Shown piece after piece: positions 22,934 through 35,450 of a stretch of DNA of 64,000 nt (position 1 is the first letter of the stretch; each line of letters starts with the position of its first letter). The position numbers were made by a program, and so were the translations under genes. Source of the DNA: Torreya grandis (lineage: Eukaryota > Streptophyta > Pinopsida > Cupressales > Taxaceae); NCBI GenBank assembly GCA_037957365.1, contig JARHVA010003167.1, positions 1,927,501-1,991,500 of the forward strand, read 5' to 3'. The notes beneath the pieces are model-generated. The model did no database searches and was not told the DNA's origin. It was given only the letters and a program-made list of their open reading frames with translations.

Positions 22934-23815
22934 TGTCAGGAATCTAGAACAACAAACATGTTCTGATGCCACTAGTTGGGATCTTGCTCCTCAGAAAGAG
23001 CACAGTATGATTACCAAATATAAGCAATTGAATATGCGGAAATAACCAGAAACACAAGTAACTAGAATTCACCAATAGCACAGAATATGAGAGACAATAC
23101 ACTATCTTGTATTAACACTAACAGAAAAGAATACAACAAAGAGCCGCCACACTCTTTCACCTTACAGAGATTCGCCACACCTCAAGTGTTCAGTAATTCT
23201 TCTCACACACACTCTCCTACAAAAAAATGGTCCCAACAACCAACTCACACACAGAATTGGTGTTCACCTCACCAACCAGTCAGTAATAACCATGCTGGTA
23301 CATCAAGCACTCTATAGCACTTCAAGCTGATCTCTCATGAACCTGCAACCTGCAATTCAAAGACCAAACTTACATGTAGATCCCCAATGAGCTTGCAACA
23401 ACCTGCAACTCACAGATCTTACAACTAGAAGGAACTCTTCCTTTCTATCTCATGCCTTATACAATACATGCCAATGGGTCTATAAATAGATCCCTAACTC
23501 AAACAATAACTTAGACTCTTAATTTAGACAATAGTCCTCACAGCACAAGACTCTAACTGGTCTCAACATGCAAACTCTTCGTTCACTTAACTGACTGTCC
23601 GTGAAAGGAGCAGTTCTGGAACACACAGGCGACCGACGTCGGTCCCTGCTTGTCTGGTTCTGCCGACGTCGGCCGACTTCCTACCGTCGCCGGTGGCCTT
23701 CTGCACTGGACTCTACCGACGTCGGTTTTGCTACCGACGCCGGTTCCTGTAGAACTCAGCAACCATCTGTTCCTCAGTTTGCAAAGGTTGAAGCTTTTAG
23801 CTCCACAACCTAACA
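22934..23815 (-). mobile_element. 5' LTR of copia
   Basis: 882 bp, promoter LTR for the minus-strand element. Carries a TATA-like CTATTTATA (plus coordinates 23481-23489) and, upstream of it in U3, the GACGTC-type array at 23633-23745. Confidence 0.95.
23633..23745. promoter_or_regulatory. GACGTC-type palindrome array in U3 of 5' LTR
   Basis: Same five-unit array as in the other LTR, here upstream of the TATA-like motif with respect to element transcription, so placed where enhancers act. Two units that read GATGTC or GTCGAC in the other LTR are GACGTC or CCGAC here, differing by C/T changes. Confidence 0.6.
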
Positions 23816-23820
23816 ACATG
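23816..23820. repeat. Target-site duplication ACATG, right of copia
   Basis: Partner of 19165-19169. Confidence 0.95.
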
Positions 23821-23871
23821 CACACACACACATGCACGCGCGCGCACACACACACACACACACAGACACAG

Positions 23872-23941
<70 letters not shown>
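23821..23941. repeat. (CA)n and (TG)n microsatellite, head to head
   Basis: A CA-rich half with a CGCGCG core joined to a TG-rich half, so the two can pair as a hairpin. It is the continuation of the CA tract at 19150-19169 that copia entered. Confidence 0.95.
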
Positions 23942-23946
<5 letters not shown>

Positions 23947-24021
23947 ACATGTATATAATGATATATGTACATATATATTTATGCATACAAGATGTGTATG
24001 TGATATGATGCATACAACATT

Positions 24022-24029
<8 letters not shown>

Positions 24030-24112
<83 letters not shown>
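24030..24112. repeat. (TA)n microsatellite
   Basis: About 41 uninterrupted TA units inside element D's left LTR; nearly absent from the other LTR. Confidence 0.97.
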
Positions 24113-24114
<2 letters not shown>

Positions 24115-26642
24115 TTCATACATATATCAAAACATGAACATAATTTGGAACTGTTTACATCAAAATATCAAGAAATTAATACCACAAACAAAACACGTTT
24201 TGAATTAAAATTGTATTTCATTTACTAATATTCACTTCATTAGTTAACTTGGCTAGAAAATTCATGACTTGTTTACAAGTGGATAATTACTGAACAAACT
24301 ATCATATAGAATATTAATTCAATGCAAAAATATCACATATAATTAAGTTTACAATAAAAATACAAAGGTAATGCCATTTTATACTGTTTACCTCAAAAAC
24401 ATAAATCCTACGGTGCTTTTAGTTTGACCTTCGATTAGTTAGAAACAAGATAGTGTGAAAAAAATGTGTTTACCTAAATAGAATTGAGTTCAAAACACAA
24501 TATGAAAATAAAGATAAAAATAAAGTTCCTCCTATAATTTGATTTTTAGCATATAGGAAATGTAGTTTCCTTCATACATTTTCCATTTAATTTCCACATA
24601 TATATACATATATTTTGATGTGTATACTTATACACTATATAGTATAAATTTTATTACAAATACACAAAATAAAAATACCTTAAATTTATATCCATAATTA
24701 TATTTTCTAAATATACTACACAACCAACCAACAAATATACCTCAGAGTTAAATCCTATACACAACTATAGTTTTTTTCTTCTATTCCACAGGTTAGATTC
24801 ATAACTGATTACTATGCATACCCCTGAAGTATTTTAGTATATCAACTTATCTATAATTTATGAGGATTCCATGTATGGATTATAACTCAATTAGAAAATA
24901 ATTTTATATTTATATGGCCCGAATAGTGAGTATACGTAGTCATGTACGACTTGGTATAAAATACATAGGCATATAAAAATATAGGTATGTAGATTTGCCT
25001 TATGAATGGTTTTGTATAAATATGTTCCAATTTAACTACATATAATCAATTAATTTTCTATATTGATAGACATATTATAGGCTTAGTTGATCCTATTCAA
25101 ATAAAACATCTTCTATCATTAACTATTCTCACATACAAACCAATCAATATATTTATTTTATTCTTAGAGTTTCTTTCTACATTTTTAATTTACCCAATCA
25201 TAATAAAAGAAATGGTTATTATAGAATTCTAACAAACTAGAGATAAACTCAAATTCTATATAAAACAAACATGTAAGAATTTTAAGATGACACAAACCAT
25301 GAAATAGAAGTTGGTTTGTTCTTTCTTCTTATCAATCTTCCATTCCAAAATCTATTATTTGCATTATTTACCTTCTTCTTTTTGAACTTTCCTTTAATCT
25401 ATCATTGTATCATCAATAGTCTCAGCTTACTCTCCTTCCAGTATCCCCTCATCTTGCCATACTTCTTATTCTTATTCTAATCTCTCTTCAAAATATTTCA
25501 ATTCTATGTCTAGATCACAACTTTACCATTTTGTTTTCAATTAGCTATCATTGATTTAACTTGAGCTTTAGTTATTATAAAAAATTATGCATGTTAACTC
25601 TATAGCTTTCATGGTTTATTTTCTCACTAAGAATATTCACTTAAGTCATTATATAAATGACAATTTTAGACCCTTAATACTCAACATAATTACATGCAAT
25701 GGACTTAGCAGTTGAAGTTAACATTATTATTATAGTTAAGTCCTTAATCTAAATGTAAATAGTAATTATCATTTTAAAATATAAATTCAACAAATTAGTA
25801 ATTCAATTTATAACATAAGACTAATGCCACTTTCATTTAAAGTCTCTAGTTATGGTTAATTTCATAAGATATCAATGCCACTATTGACATTAACTCAAAA
25901 ATATTAACTACATTCTAATTTTGAATAACAATGTGACTATGGAGAAATAAATAATCAGATTTTGACCATAATCAAATCGTATTACACATTATAATATTTC
26001 CTGACACACAGAGATGTTATAATAATGTGAGAATTTTCATTATCTAATCATAGATTTTATATTAATGCCTTGACTATTTATTTTATGTATAAAGACATCA
26101 AGACAATGATATTTATCAAATATCATTTGAGTCATTGTGTTAGAAAACTACATTAGTGAAAACATCAACAAAATAATCAAACTAAAAGTATATTAACACT
26201 CAAAACAAAATAACTATCTAAATCAAATAAAGAATTAAATAAGTTATTTTATTATGGTGTGTGTTAGGTTACTATCAATTCCTTTTTCATCCCACACTCA
26301 TCCCATCTACACCATATTCTCTGATGATGCTCTCCTTCTATCATGTTCTTAGAGAAAAATTGATCTTGCATCCATCTCACAACAAGTAGGTACTTAGTCC
26401 TAGTCATAATATATATCAAAAAAAATTTACACATAACTAACAAATATACATACATAATATACAAAAATACTAAAATATAACTGTCACATGATCAATCCAT
26501 TATGTAAACTAATCAGAATATCACTAGTTTATAACCATTATATGTCATAAATATCAAATCATAGCAAAAATAATCAAATGATAACCATAATAATTCATGG
26601 ATTCAAAGGTTATAATATTTAGGGTGAAATCTGGATGGAATA

Positions 26643-26656
26643 TCCTCCCCCTAAAA
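26643..26656 (-). other. Polypurine tract of element D
   Basis: Minus strand TTTTAGGGGGAGGA directly before the 3' LTR start (TATTCCATCC here, TGTTACATCC in the other LTR). Confidence 0.85.
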
Positions 26657-27289
26657 TTGGTTATGGTCTTGATGACACTTATTTAAATAATAATTTTGAT
26701 TAACAAACAAAGTTGAATATATATATGGAAATACCCTATAAAATTTAGTATAATCCTTAAGAGTAGCACTATCCTTAGTGTATTGGTGACATAAGACTTT
26801 ACACTTTGACACTTCTTTATTATATAATCAAAGTTTACAAATATCAATTACTTTGATTAGCTCTACCATGACCACTCTAAGATCTAAACACTATAAAGCA
26901 TTGCAATCCATAACGTGTGAAGTATTAGCTTTATATATTTTAAAATAAGATACATGGAAAACATTGTGTAATAGAGCTAGGGATGGTGGCAATTCAATCC
27001 TATGCACTAAAGTATTGAGCATTTATAACACCTCAAAGGGTCCCACGTATTTTGGTGATAGTTTCATTGACTTCTAAAATTTAATCAAGCTCTTCTATAG
27101 CTTAACTTTTAAGAATACTTTATCACCTATATAAAGCTGCATATCTATCCTCTTTAGATCAACATAACTCTTCTATCATTGGTCTCAAACAATATTTGGC
27201 TAATTAACTTGACTTGTTCTTCCATTTTTAAAAGCATTTTTGGTCCAGAAAAAACCCTATCCTCTAACCTATCCTAACTAGTTGGTGTC

Positions 27290-28170
27290 CTTCACCTTCT
27301 TCTATAAAATGCATCAAATGGAACCATATTCAAATATGATTGATGTGAGTTATTTTATATAAACTCAACCAATAAAAGATAATATTCCCATTTTTTTTGT
27401 TTATCCATGTAATACATATGAAGAAGATACTTGAACACCTTATTAATTTACTCAGTGTGACCATCAATCTCTAGTTGATATTCGATATTGAAGTTTAGCT
27501 GCATACCTAGATATGAGTTTATAGTTATCAAAAATATATAATTAATCTTTATATCTTGATCCAAAATTATTTTCTTTATAAATCCATGCAACATATATAC
27601 TTCTTTTACAAAGCTCTTTACAAGCATCGGTACATCATTTATCAAATTAGCTAGTATAAATTTAGACACCTTGATTAGTTTATCAATAACTACCAAGATC
27701 AGATCATGCCTATTATATGACATTGATAAACCTTAGATAAAGTCCATACTAATATTCTACCCCTTCAACTCTAGTATTTTATGAGGATATGATAATCTAG
27801 TTGGATGCACATGCTCTAAATTCACTCATTAACATTCCAAATAATGTGACACATAGTCTACCACAACTTTCTTCATTCCTGCATAGAAATAAAAAGGTCT
27901 AAGCTCCTTCATGATCTTTGTTACATTAATAAATCTTGAATATGGAGCATTTTCTAATTACTTTAGTAATGTGTTATGGAGATTCTCTCAATCTTGCACA
28001 TACATCCTTCTATTTTAACAGAAAATGTCATCAATCTCATAGCTAAATCCTTTACACAAACAATTCTAAGCATTCTCAAAAAAATAATTTCTAACCTAAT
28101 CATAAAATTTGTTTCCTAGTGAGAACTCATTCACACAATCCCTTAAAATACTCTTCATAGTAGCCACGAA
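27290..28170 (-). pseudogene. Integrase (element D)
   Basis: The open piece 27448-27723 (91 codons) spans the core: SYNRHDLILVVIDKLIKVSKF, then FVKEVYMLHGFIKKIILDQD with the second catalytic Asp region, and LNFNIEYQLEIDGHTE, equivalent to LNFSTAYHPQTDGQTE with the catalytic Glu kept. HPQ has become QLE. Zinc-domain and C-terminal parts lie on either side but are broken. The protein is clearly distinct from the integrase of elements B and C. Confidence 0.8.
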
Positions 28171-28620
28171 TACTTTGTAACTTCTACAACTCAAGGCATC
28201 AGTTACTATGTTCTCTTTACCTTTGATGTAATTTATTTCAAATTCATATTCAAACAAAAACTCTAACTAGTGCCTCTAATGAGCATTCAAATTTGGTTGG
28301 GTTAAAATTTATTTGAGTCCCAAGTTATCGGACTTGAACTCAAATGGTTTTCCCAATAAATATTATCTCCAAACATGCAAAGCATGAATAATTATTGCAA
28401 GTTCGAGATCATGAGGAGTAGAATTCACCTCATAAGGTTTTAGCTTTCTATATTCATAAGCCACCAATACACCATCTTGAATAAGGACTCCTTTTAGTCC
28501 CTCTCTTGATGCATATGTGATAATTGAAAATTGATCACTAGGATCAGGAACTACAAACAGTAGTCCTGAAGTATGCCTTCTTTTTAATTTTTTAAAATCT
28601 ACTTCACATTTTTATAACCA
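28171..28620 (-). pseudogene. RNase H (element D)
   Basis: Minus-strand pieces in order: AYEYRKLKPYEVN, TPHDLELAIIIHALHVWR with the catalytic Glu, YLLGKPFEFKSDNLGLK with the Asp, LEFLFEYEFEINYIKG and KENIVTDALS. These match the gypsy RNase H ending ...KGKENKVADALSR. A stop at W/R positions interrupts it. Confidence 0.82.
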
Positions 28621-29500
28621 AAAAAATCTTTGGTTGTCCTATTTCAAGGGGGTAATTAGACTAGCTATCTTGGAAAAAGTTGGAATCAACATTCTATAAT
28701 AGCCTACTAATGTCATGAACCTTTTTACCTCATGCACAATCTTTGGAACCATCCACTCCATACTATCTCTTATCTTTGTTGGATATATAGAAAAAACATA
28801 TGCATAAATAATATTTCATAGATATTGATCTCTCTCCTATAAAAATTCATACTTAGATAGCTTTGTATCAAGCTTATGCTTCCACAAACATTGTACAACC
28901 ACTTCTATATGATGAAGGTGATCCTCTTCATTCTTAGAATATATAAGATTGTCATCCAAAAAGACTTAAATAAAGTGATCTAGATAATCTCTAAACAACC
29001 TATTCATTATATTCATGAATGTTATTAGTGCATTAGTCAATCCAAAGGGTAACATTGCAAACTTATAATTCCCATAATGAGTACTCAAAGCTATCTTCAA
29101 AATATCCTCATTATAAATCCTTAATTGATGGAATATCCTTGAATTTCATCAAAAATATCATCTATATGAGGTAGAAAATACATGTTTGGGAGAGTTCCTT
29201 TATCCAACATCCTATAATTAATGAAAATCTAAACATTACCATCCTTCTTCTTGAGAAAGATCACCAGTGGACCCCAAGGTGGCACACTAGGTCTGATTAA
29301 CCCCTTTGAGAACAATTCTTGGAGTTGAGCCTTCAATTTATCCAAATAAATAGTTTTCATCCTTTATAGTACCTTAAATTATAGCTCCCATCTAGGTATG
29401 ATATCAATAAAAAAATCAAACTCACATTTAGGAGGCAATCTTGTTAATTATTCCAAAAACACATCATGAAAATATTTTTAAAATGGGTGATATTTGAGAG
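28621..29500 (-). pseudogene. Reverse transcriptase (element D)
   Basis: KLKAQLQELFSKGLIRPS, PPWGPLVIFLKKKDGN and INYRMLDKGTLPNMYFLP are read at about 29330-29200, matching gypsy RT blocks. The catalytic box FLDDN is preserved at 28951-28962. Stops and small frameshifts break the frame. RT would copy element RNA into DNA within the particle. Confidence 0.85.
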
Positions 29501-29990
29501 ATAGTTACTTAGGTTCATCCATTTGATTTATCTAGATGATAAATCCTTTACACCATTTTTCTTGAGCCCTCTTGAGTTGCATTGCATAAATCTACCTATG
29601 TGTCAACTCCTTTTTCTCACTCTAAATCTGTGTTTGATTTCTAAAATCATCCAAGCACTCAAACTTCTTCATGTAGAAGTCAATTTTGACCTTGTGGTTT
29701 TTAATCTAGTTTACTCCTAGGATCACATCATATGATCCTAGTAGTGATACAAATTGATCCACTACTATTATGAATTTGGGCAACCTAATCTTTTCTTCAA
29801 CTACACACTTGTCAACCATGAATTTTTAGTTATTCTCATACTGTACTAAACATACATCTACCATAAATATATGTATTCTAGAAAATTTACTAAGCATTCT
29901 AAGATTTATATAAAATTTAGTAGCCCTTGTATTTATCAAAATAGAAAATAGATGTTCAAATAAATTACTTGATAGTTCTATGTGTGGTGC
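29501..29990 (-). pseudogene. Aspartic protease end (element D)
   Basis: The block GSYDVILGVN followed by IKNHKVKIDFYMKKFECLDD (29720 downward) matches the gypsy protease segment ...YDVVLGMDWL...INC..K.F. The active-site DSG further upstream was not recovered. Confidence 0.7.
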
Positions 29991-31135
29991 TTGAAATTTG
30001 GCTTGCTAGTTATCAATTCCTACATGAATACACCCCTTAAAAATTCACTACTAAGGATTATGACCTTTTCTCTTTTACTTTTCTTTAGTGCATTTATGAG
30101 AATAAAGTTCTCCTCCACAAATAAAATAGCCTCTATGTGGACCTTTTATATTAGTATGTAGGTCTCCATTGAAACCACCTTTGAAACTATTTCCTAGTTT
30201 ATTATTGTTTGATCTATTGTTGAAATTGGAATTCTAATTCTTGAACTGACCCTTAGAGTCTCCAATCCTCTATTTCTATTTTTTCTTCTTAAAATTATGA
30301 TTATTTCTTAAGATTATGATTATAACTTCCAAAACTTTTTTTCAAATTATCCATGGCTTGTAAAAGAGAATTAAACTTTTGATCCTACTTGATTTCCTTC
30401 TTAAAGACCTGGTCCATAGTATAAGGTCTATGAACATCTACCTCTCCACTGATCTAGGATTTTAATCCCATTACCCATTCATTAATAAAATCCCCTACTT
30501 CAGATTCTATAGATCTATGAGATTCTGATCAAAATAAAGCTATAGAAGTCACCATGACATGAACAATGTCACAAAGTACTCCCAAGTAGTGGTGATTGAA
30601 TTAAGGTTCATTTTCATCTTCTTGGACCACCATGTGGCTTCCTCACCAACCAACCAATATGCTCTCCAAACTTCTTTAGTGACCCCATAGTAGTTTTGAA
30701 TATCAAAATACTTATCTATCTCTATTAACCATGCTTCACCTTCATCACTTAGGATAATCCCATTGAACTTAGGTGGAATTACCTTTTTCATGTCCCTAGA
30801 CAACTCTATAGTTACCTAAGTTCTCATTTATTATCTATTTTCTTTCTCAAAGTTATGATCACTAGGTTCTTCCTATTGTTATTCTTCTCCATGTCTATGA
30901 ACTTCATGTTCAAAGGCTATGATTTGATCCCTAGTATCATTTATGTTTGTAAATATTTAATGTAACTTTTCTACTTATTTAGTGGTAAATTAGTTAGGAT
31001 CAATTGCAGGGTTATTATTATTGACATTCAAAGAAACCTCACTCGACATTCTAGTTAGCATCATTACTCTATCTTTCAAAATATAAGAATACAAAAATAT
31101 TAGTAAACTAATTAAGTCCTAGAGTTAAGGCCTTA
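29991..31135 (-). pseudogene. Gag (element D)
   Basis: Open piece 30549-30803 (84 codons) carries IPPKFNGI, GEAWLIEIDKYFDIQNY, then RAYWLVGEEATWW and TTTWEYFVTLF: the Retrotrans_gag pattern in which a W-rich helix pair precedes F..F/Y. A knuckle-like YFICGGELYSHKC near 30085-30125 retains two Cys and the His, but its first Cys is Tyr. Gag starts near 31060-31110. Broken by stops. Confidence 0.78.
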
Positions 31136-31147
31136 GCTCTGATACCA
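31136..31147 (-). other. Primer-binding site of element D
   Basis: Minus strand TGGTATCAGAGC, exact initiator-Met tRNA site, two bases from the LTR. Confidence 0.92.
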
Positions 31148-31149
31148 CA

Positions 31150-34100
31150 TGTGACAACCCCTCATAGATTGTACTAGAATAATGTCATAGATTTTTTTTA
31201 AAAATAGATACTTGACATTTATTTTTTTATTAAAATATAGCATGAGAATATAATTAATGATTTTTTACATACTATCAAATCATATTACACTTTCATAAAC
31301 GTATAATAGTAACAGTTCCAATCACTAGCATTTCGTATAACATAACATAATTGCAAGGAAGTAATCACTTTAGAATCTAGCCATGCTTAGTACAATAAAA
31401 CAACAATATAACTATTGTTGTTCCATTATAGTAAATATCATAATTTCATTTCTATTAGACATTTTGTCTTAATACAATAAATAGATACTATTCTCCATGG
31501 AGCTCGAATCATACTAGATTATGTATTTTTGACAATCTCAAGTGTAGTCTTTAAGCAAGTACTACATTAGGAGGGAGAGCATCATCTGAGTGATTTTCCA
31601 CACCAACTACATAACATCAATCCTTCAAATAATCCTCCATCATGGAATGGTCCTCCCTTCAAGGATAGGTAAATATTGATGTAGGAATCCAGAGAGACAT
31701 GTTATTTCATAATGTGCTATAAGATTTATACCACATGATGTGTATCACAAATAAAAATATGTTCTAACATGATATTGTACAAACATGAAAATTAAACATA
31801 TGAAATGATGATTTTAATCTAACATTAGTTTGACCAAAATTTTCAAATAACATATGAAATCTAAGATCAATCAATTTTATACACACCACCCAATCAGATT
31901 ACCTTCATCTAGCATTGCTGATGCTAACTAAACTAGTAAAGATCAACTCACTACTTAGTTAGAACTATCAATACTAGAATTGGTTAACATATATTTATAA
32001 CGAACAAGTTCATGAAATTAATTATAGTAGCATGTATAATTAAATGTTAATTACAAAAAAAATACTATGTATATATTTAGTCCATTAATTATATGATTGA
32101 ACCTCAATTATATTATTTATCTCATAAACAATATCTATGATAAGAAAATTAATCTACCATATGGACATTATGCATGTCATTTATTGATTTTATTTTTTTA
32201 AAAATATGATAAACACAAAATTAACATCTTTATAACAAATACAATTCCTAAACTTGTTTTGCCCTCATCACAACCAAAATAACTATAAGTCAAAGTAAGA
32301 GTATACCCATAATAATATTGATTGACAAAATTTTTGTTTACTCTATTATACTAATAAACTGAGCTTCTAAAATATAAAGATAATATAGGTTACTCACATT
32401 CACATACACATCTCGTATGTGTAAATATATATTTACATATATCATTATATATATATCTACCTCGTATATATAATAATTGATATTCATGAATGTATAAATA
32501 CATATATTATTATATATATATGTGTGTACCTCATATAGATAATAATCTATATACATATACATATACATCAAAACCTATAAATAATTTAGAATTGTTTACA
32601 TCTGAATATATAACAAGACATACCACAAACAAAGCTTGTTCTAAATTAATCTTGCTTCCATTTTCTAATATTCACTTCACAAGTAGTTAACTCAGCTAGA
32701 AAATTCATGAATTATTTACAAGTGTATAATTCCTATACAGCCTATCATAAATAATATTAATTCAATGAACCATAAACATATTTAATTCATTTGACAAGAA
32801 AAATACAAACTAAAGCCATTTTATAATGCTTACCTCAAAAACATAAAACATATGCCTCTTCTAGTTCGATTGCTCACTAGTTATAAACAAAAGAGTGTGA
32901 AAAAAGATATGTTTACCTAAATAGGAGTGAGTTGAAACCAAAATATGGAAATCTAATGAAAAAATAAATTTCCTCTTATAATTTGATTTACAACATAGAG
33001 GAAACATATGATATGGAGCATTCTACAGCAGTGACTATTATATTCTACATATATTTATGTGTGTATACTTATACACTATACACTCTACATTTAATTAAAA
33101 ATACACGAAATGTAAATAATTTAAATTCATATCCATACATATATTTTCTAAACTAACAACACAACCAACTAATAAAATATACCTCAAAGATAAGTGTTCT
33201 ATATAGCTATGATTTTTTTGTCAGTCCACAAGCTTTACACATAATTGATTACTATGTATACACCTCAAGTATTTAAGTCTATCACATTGTCTATAATTCA
33301 TGAATATTCCTCATGTAGATTATAATTAAATCTAAAAATACTTTTATATTTATATGGTTTGAATACTGAGCATATGAAGCCATATATGACTTGGTATATT
33401 ATTATTGTGTCCTTTATTTCTAAAATATACAGGCATATAAACATATAGGTATGTAGATTTTCCCTATGAAGGGATTTGTATAAATTTGTTGCAAGTTAAA
33501 TTTATATATTCAAGTATTTTTTTAAATTGATAGCCATATTATAGGCTTTGCCGATTCTATTCAAACAAAATTTCTTCTACCTTTAACTATTCTCACATAC
33601 AAACTAGTTAATATATTTATTTTATTCACAGTGCTTCATTGTACATTAACTTTACGTTGTCACTATACAAGAAATGGTCATTACAGAATTCTAAAAATTA
33701 GAAGATAACTCAAATTCCATATAAAACAAACACACAAGAATTTTAAGATGCCACAAACATGAAAATGGAAGTTAGTTTGCCTCTTCTTCTTCTTCTCAAC
33801 ATTTTATCCAAAATCTATTGTTTGCATTATTTATCTTCTTCTTTCTGTACTCTCATTCACTCTATAACCATACCATTTATATTCTCACCTTAGTCTCCTT
33901 CCATTCTCCCCCCATCTCACCATATTCCTTCTTCTTATTGTAATCTCCCTTCAAAATCTTTTAATTCCATGCATACACTATCACTTTACCAACTTATTTT
34001 CAATTAGCTATCATTGACTTTACTTCAACTTTAATTATTATAAAAAATTATCAATGTTAACTATATCAATTTTGGGATTGAGTTTCTCACTAAGTCCATT

Positions 34101-34885
34101 TACTTAAGTTAATCTATAATGATAATTTTAGACACTTAATACTCAATGCAATTCCATGCATTAGATTTAGAACTTTTTAACATTACTATTACAGTTAAAT
34201 TTCCTTAATTTAAATGTAACCAATAATTATCTTTTCAAAATTTAAATAAATCTAACTAATAAATTCATTTATAGCATAAGACTAATGCCACTTACATTTC
34301 AATTCTCTAGATAAATTTAATTTTATAGGATATCAATGAAACTATTGACATTAACTCAAAAAGGTTAGCTACATTTTAATTTTGAATAATAAAGTCACTA
34401 TGGAGAAATCAATAAAAAAAATTTTACCATAAGATAATCCTATTGTACATTATAATCTTTCATCACACATAAAGATGTTATAGTAATGTTAACGTTATCA
34501 CTATCTATTCATAGATTATATACTAATGTGTTGACTATTTTTTGTACATAAAGACATCAAATCAAGACAATGATATTTATCAAATATCATTTCAATCAGT
34601 CATTATGTTAGACAAAAAAATTAGTAAAAACATCAATAACATGATCATAGTAGAAGTATATTATCTCTTAAAATAAACTATCTAAACCAAACAAATAGTT
34701 AAACAAATTAAACTACTATATTGTGTATTTAGTTACTAGAAGTTCTTTTGTCATCCCTCAATCATCCCATCTATACCATCCTCTCTAATGATGTGTTCCC
34801 TCAATCATATTATGGAAAATTAATTAATCTTACATCCACCTCGTGACAAGTACGTAGTTAGTCCAAGTTGTCATCATCATCATCA

Positions 34886-34950
<65 letters not shown>

Positions 34951-35143
34951 GATGCATAACTAACAAACATACATCCATAATGTACACAAACAATAAATTA
35001 AGACTATCACATAATCAATCCATTATGTAAAATAATTAGAATAGGTAATAAATCTCAAAGAAAGACAATAATAATCAATTTATAACCATAATAATCCATA
35101 CATTCAAAGGATATAACACTTAGGGTGAAATTAGGATGTAACA
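31150..35143 (-). mobile_element. 5' LTR of element D (3,994 bp)
   Basis: Bounded on the plus strand by TGTGACAAC and GGATGTAACA. Direct repeat of 17700-26642. No long frame is shared between the two copies: a 66-codon minus frame in the left copy (26264-26464) is broken by stops in the right copy (about 34720-34850). So I see no gene in the LTR. Confidence 0.88.
34889..34948. repeat. (TA)n microsatellite
   Basis: About 30 TA units, preceded by a short (CAT)n run. The matching place in the left LTR (near 26410) has only a few TA units. Confidence 0.95.
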
Positions 35144-35450
35144 CAAACTAAAAGAAATAAATGATACATTACATTAACATTTTAGATATAAATTATATGA
35201 AATTTAATTCATAAATTTTAATTTAAAATTAATATGACCTAATTAAACTAAACCATCTAATTATTCATTATGTTAAAAAAACATTCTTTCCAAATGTATA
35301 TATCTTAACAATCCATGCAGACTAATATAAATAGTTAAAATATCTTTCCACTATTCTGTGAAAAATGAATACTCTTACAACATAATTCTTATAGGTAACA
35401 AACTCACTTGAATAAGGCCACAAACATTCAAAAATATAAATTAGCACATG
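35144..35450. repeat. Segment X, copy 1, right part
   Basis: ACAAACTAAAAG, AAATAAATGATAC, CCATCTAATTATTCA, CATTCTTTCCAAATGT and TTACAACATAATTCT recur in the same order at 42780-43096. Confidence 0.65.

Larger units (their letters stand above)
19170..23815 (-). mobile_element. Non-autonomous Ty1/copia element (gag only)
   Basis: Complete ends: two 882-bp direct LTRs (TG...CA), a perfect 5-bp duplication, a tRNA-iMet primer site beside the right LTR, and a polypurine tract beside the left LTR. The LTRs are collinear without gaps and differ at 18 positions by my count (about 2%), mostly transitions. The 2.9-kb interior encodes gag, the start of protease and a GAG-pre-integrase fragment, then lacks integrase core, RT and RNase H. 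Such gag-only elements are known in plants as TR-GAG types and depend on partners for enzymes. Base composition is visibly richer in GC than the host element, as expected of a young insertion. Confidence 0.93.
17700..26642 (-). mobile_element. 3' LTR of element D, interrupted by copia
   Basis: 8,943 bp including the 4,651 bp of copia plus one duplication, leaving about 4.29 kb. Collinear similarity with 31150-35143 can be followed at 17700-18120, 18240-18950, 24119-24600, 24780-25100, 25300-25900 and 26250-26642. The excess over the other LTR is largely microsatellite growth around 18950-19060, 23821-23941 and 24030-24112. Confidence 0.85.
17700..35143 (-). mobile_element. Ty3/gypsy element D with about 4-kb LTRs (nested copia inside)
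   Basis: The segment beginning TGTGACAACCCCTCATAG at 31150 is matched, in order and over its whole length, by the segment beginning TATGACAACTCCTCATGG at 17700, once the 4.65-kb copia insertion is removed. Between them lies 4.5 kb with, on the minus strand, gag, protease, RT, RNase H and integrase relics. A primer-binding site adjoins the right LTR and a polypurine tract adjoins the left LTR, so both ends of the interior are confirmed. Total about 12.8 kb without the copia element. Flanking candidates AAAAG (left) and CAAAC (right) are not an exact duplication, consistent with great age. Confidence 0.88.

Noticed and set aside
23583..24123. Frames of 67-129 codons around the copia 5' LTR
   Set aside because: They consist of LTR sequence plus CA/TG or TA repeats.
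26264..26464. Possible conserved small protein in the element D LTR
   Set aside because: The same place in the other LTR (about 34720-34850) has stops and frame changes.
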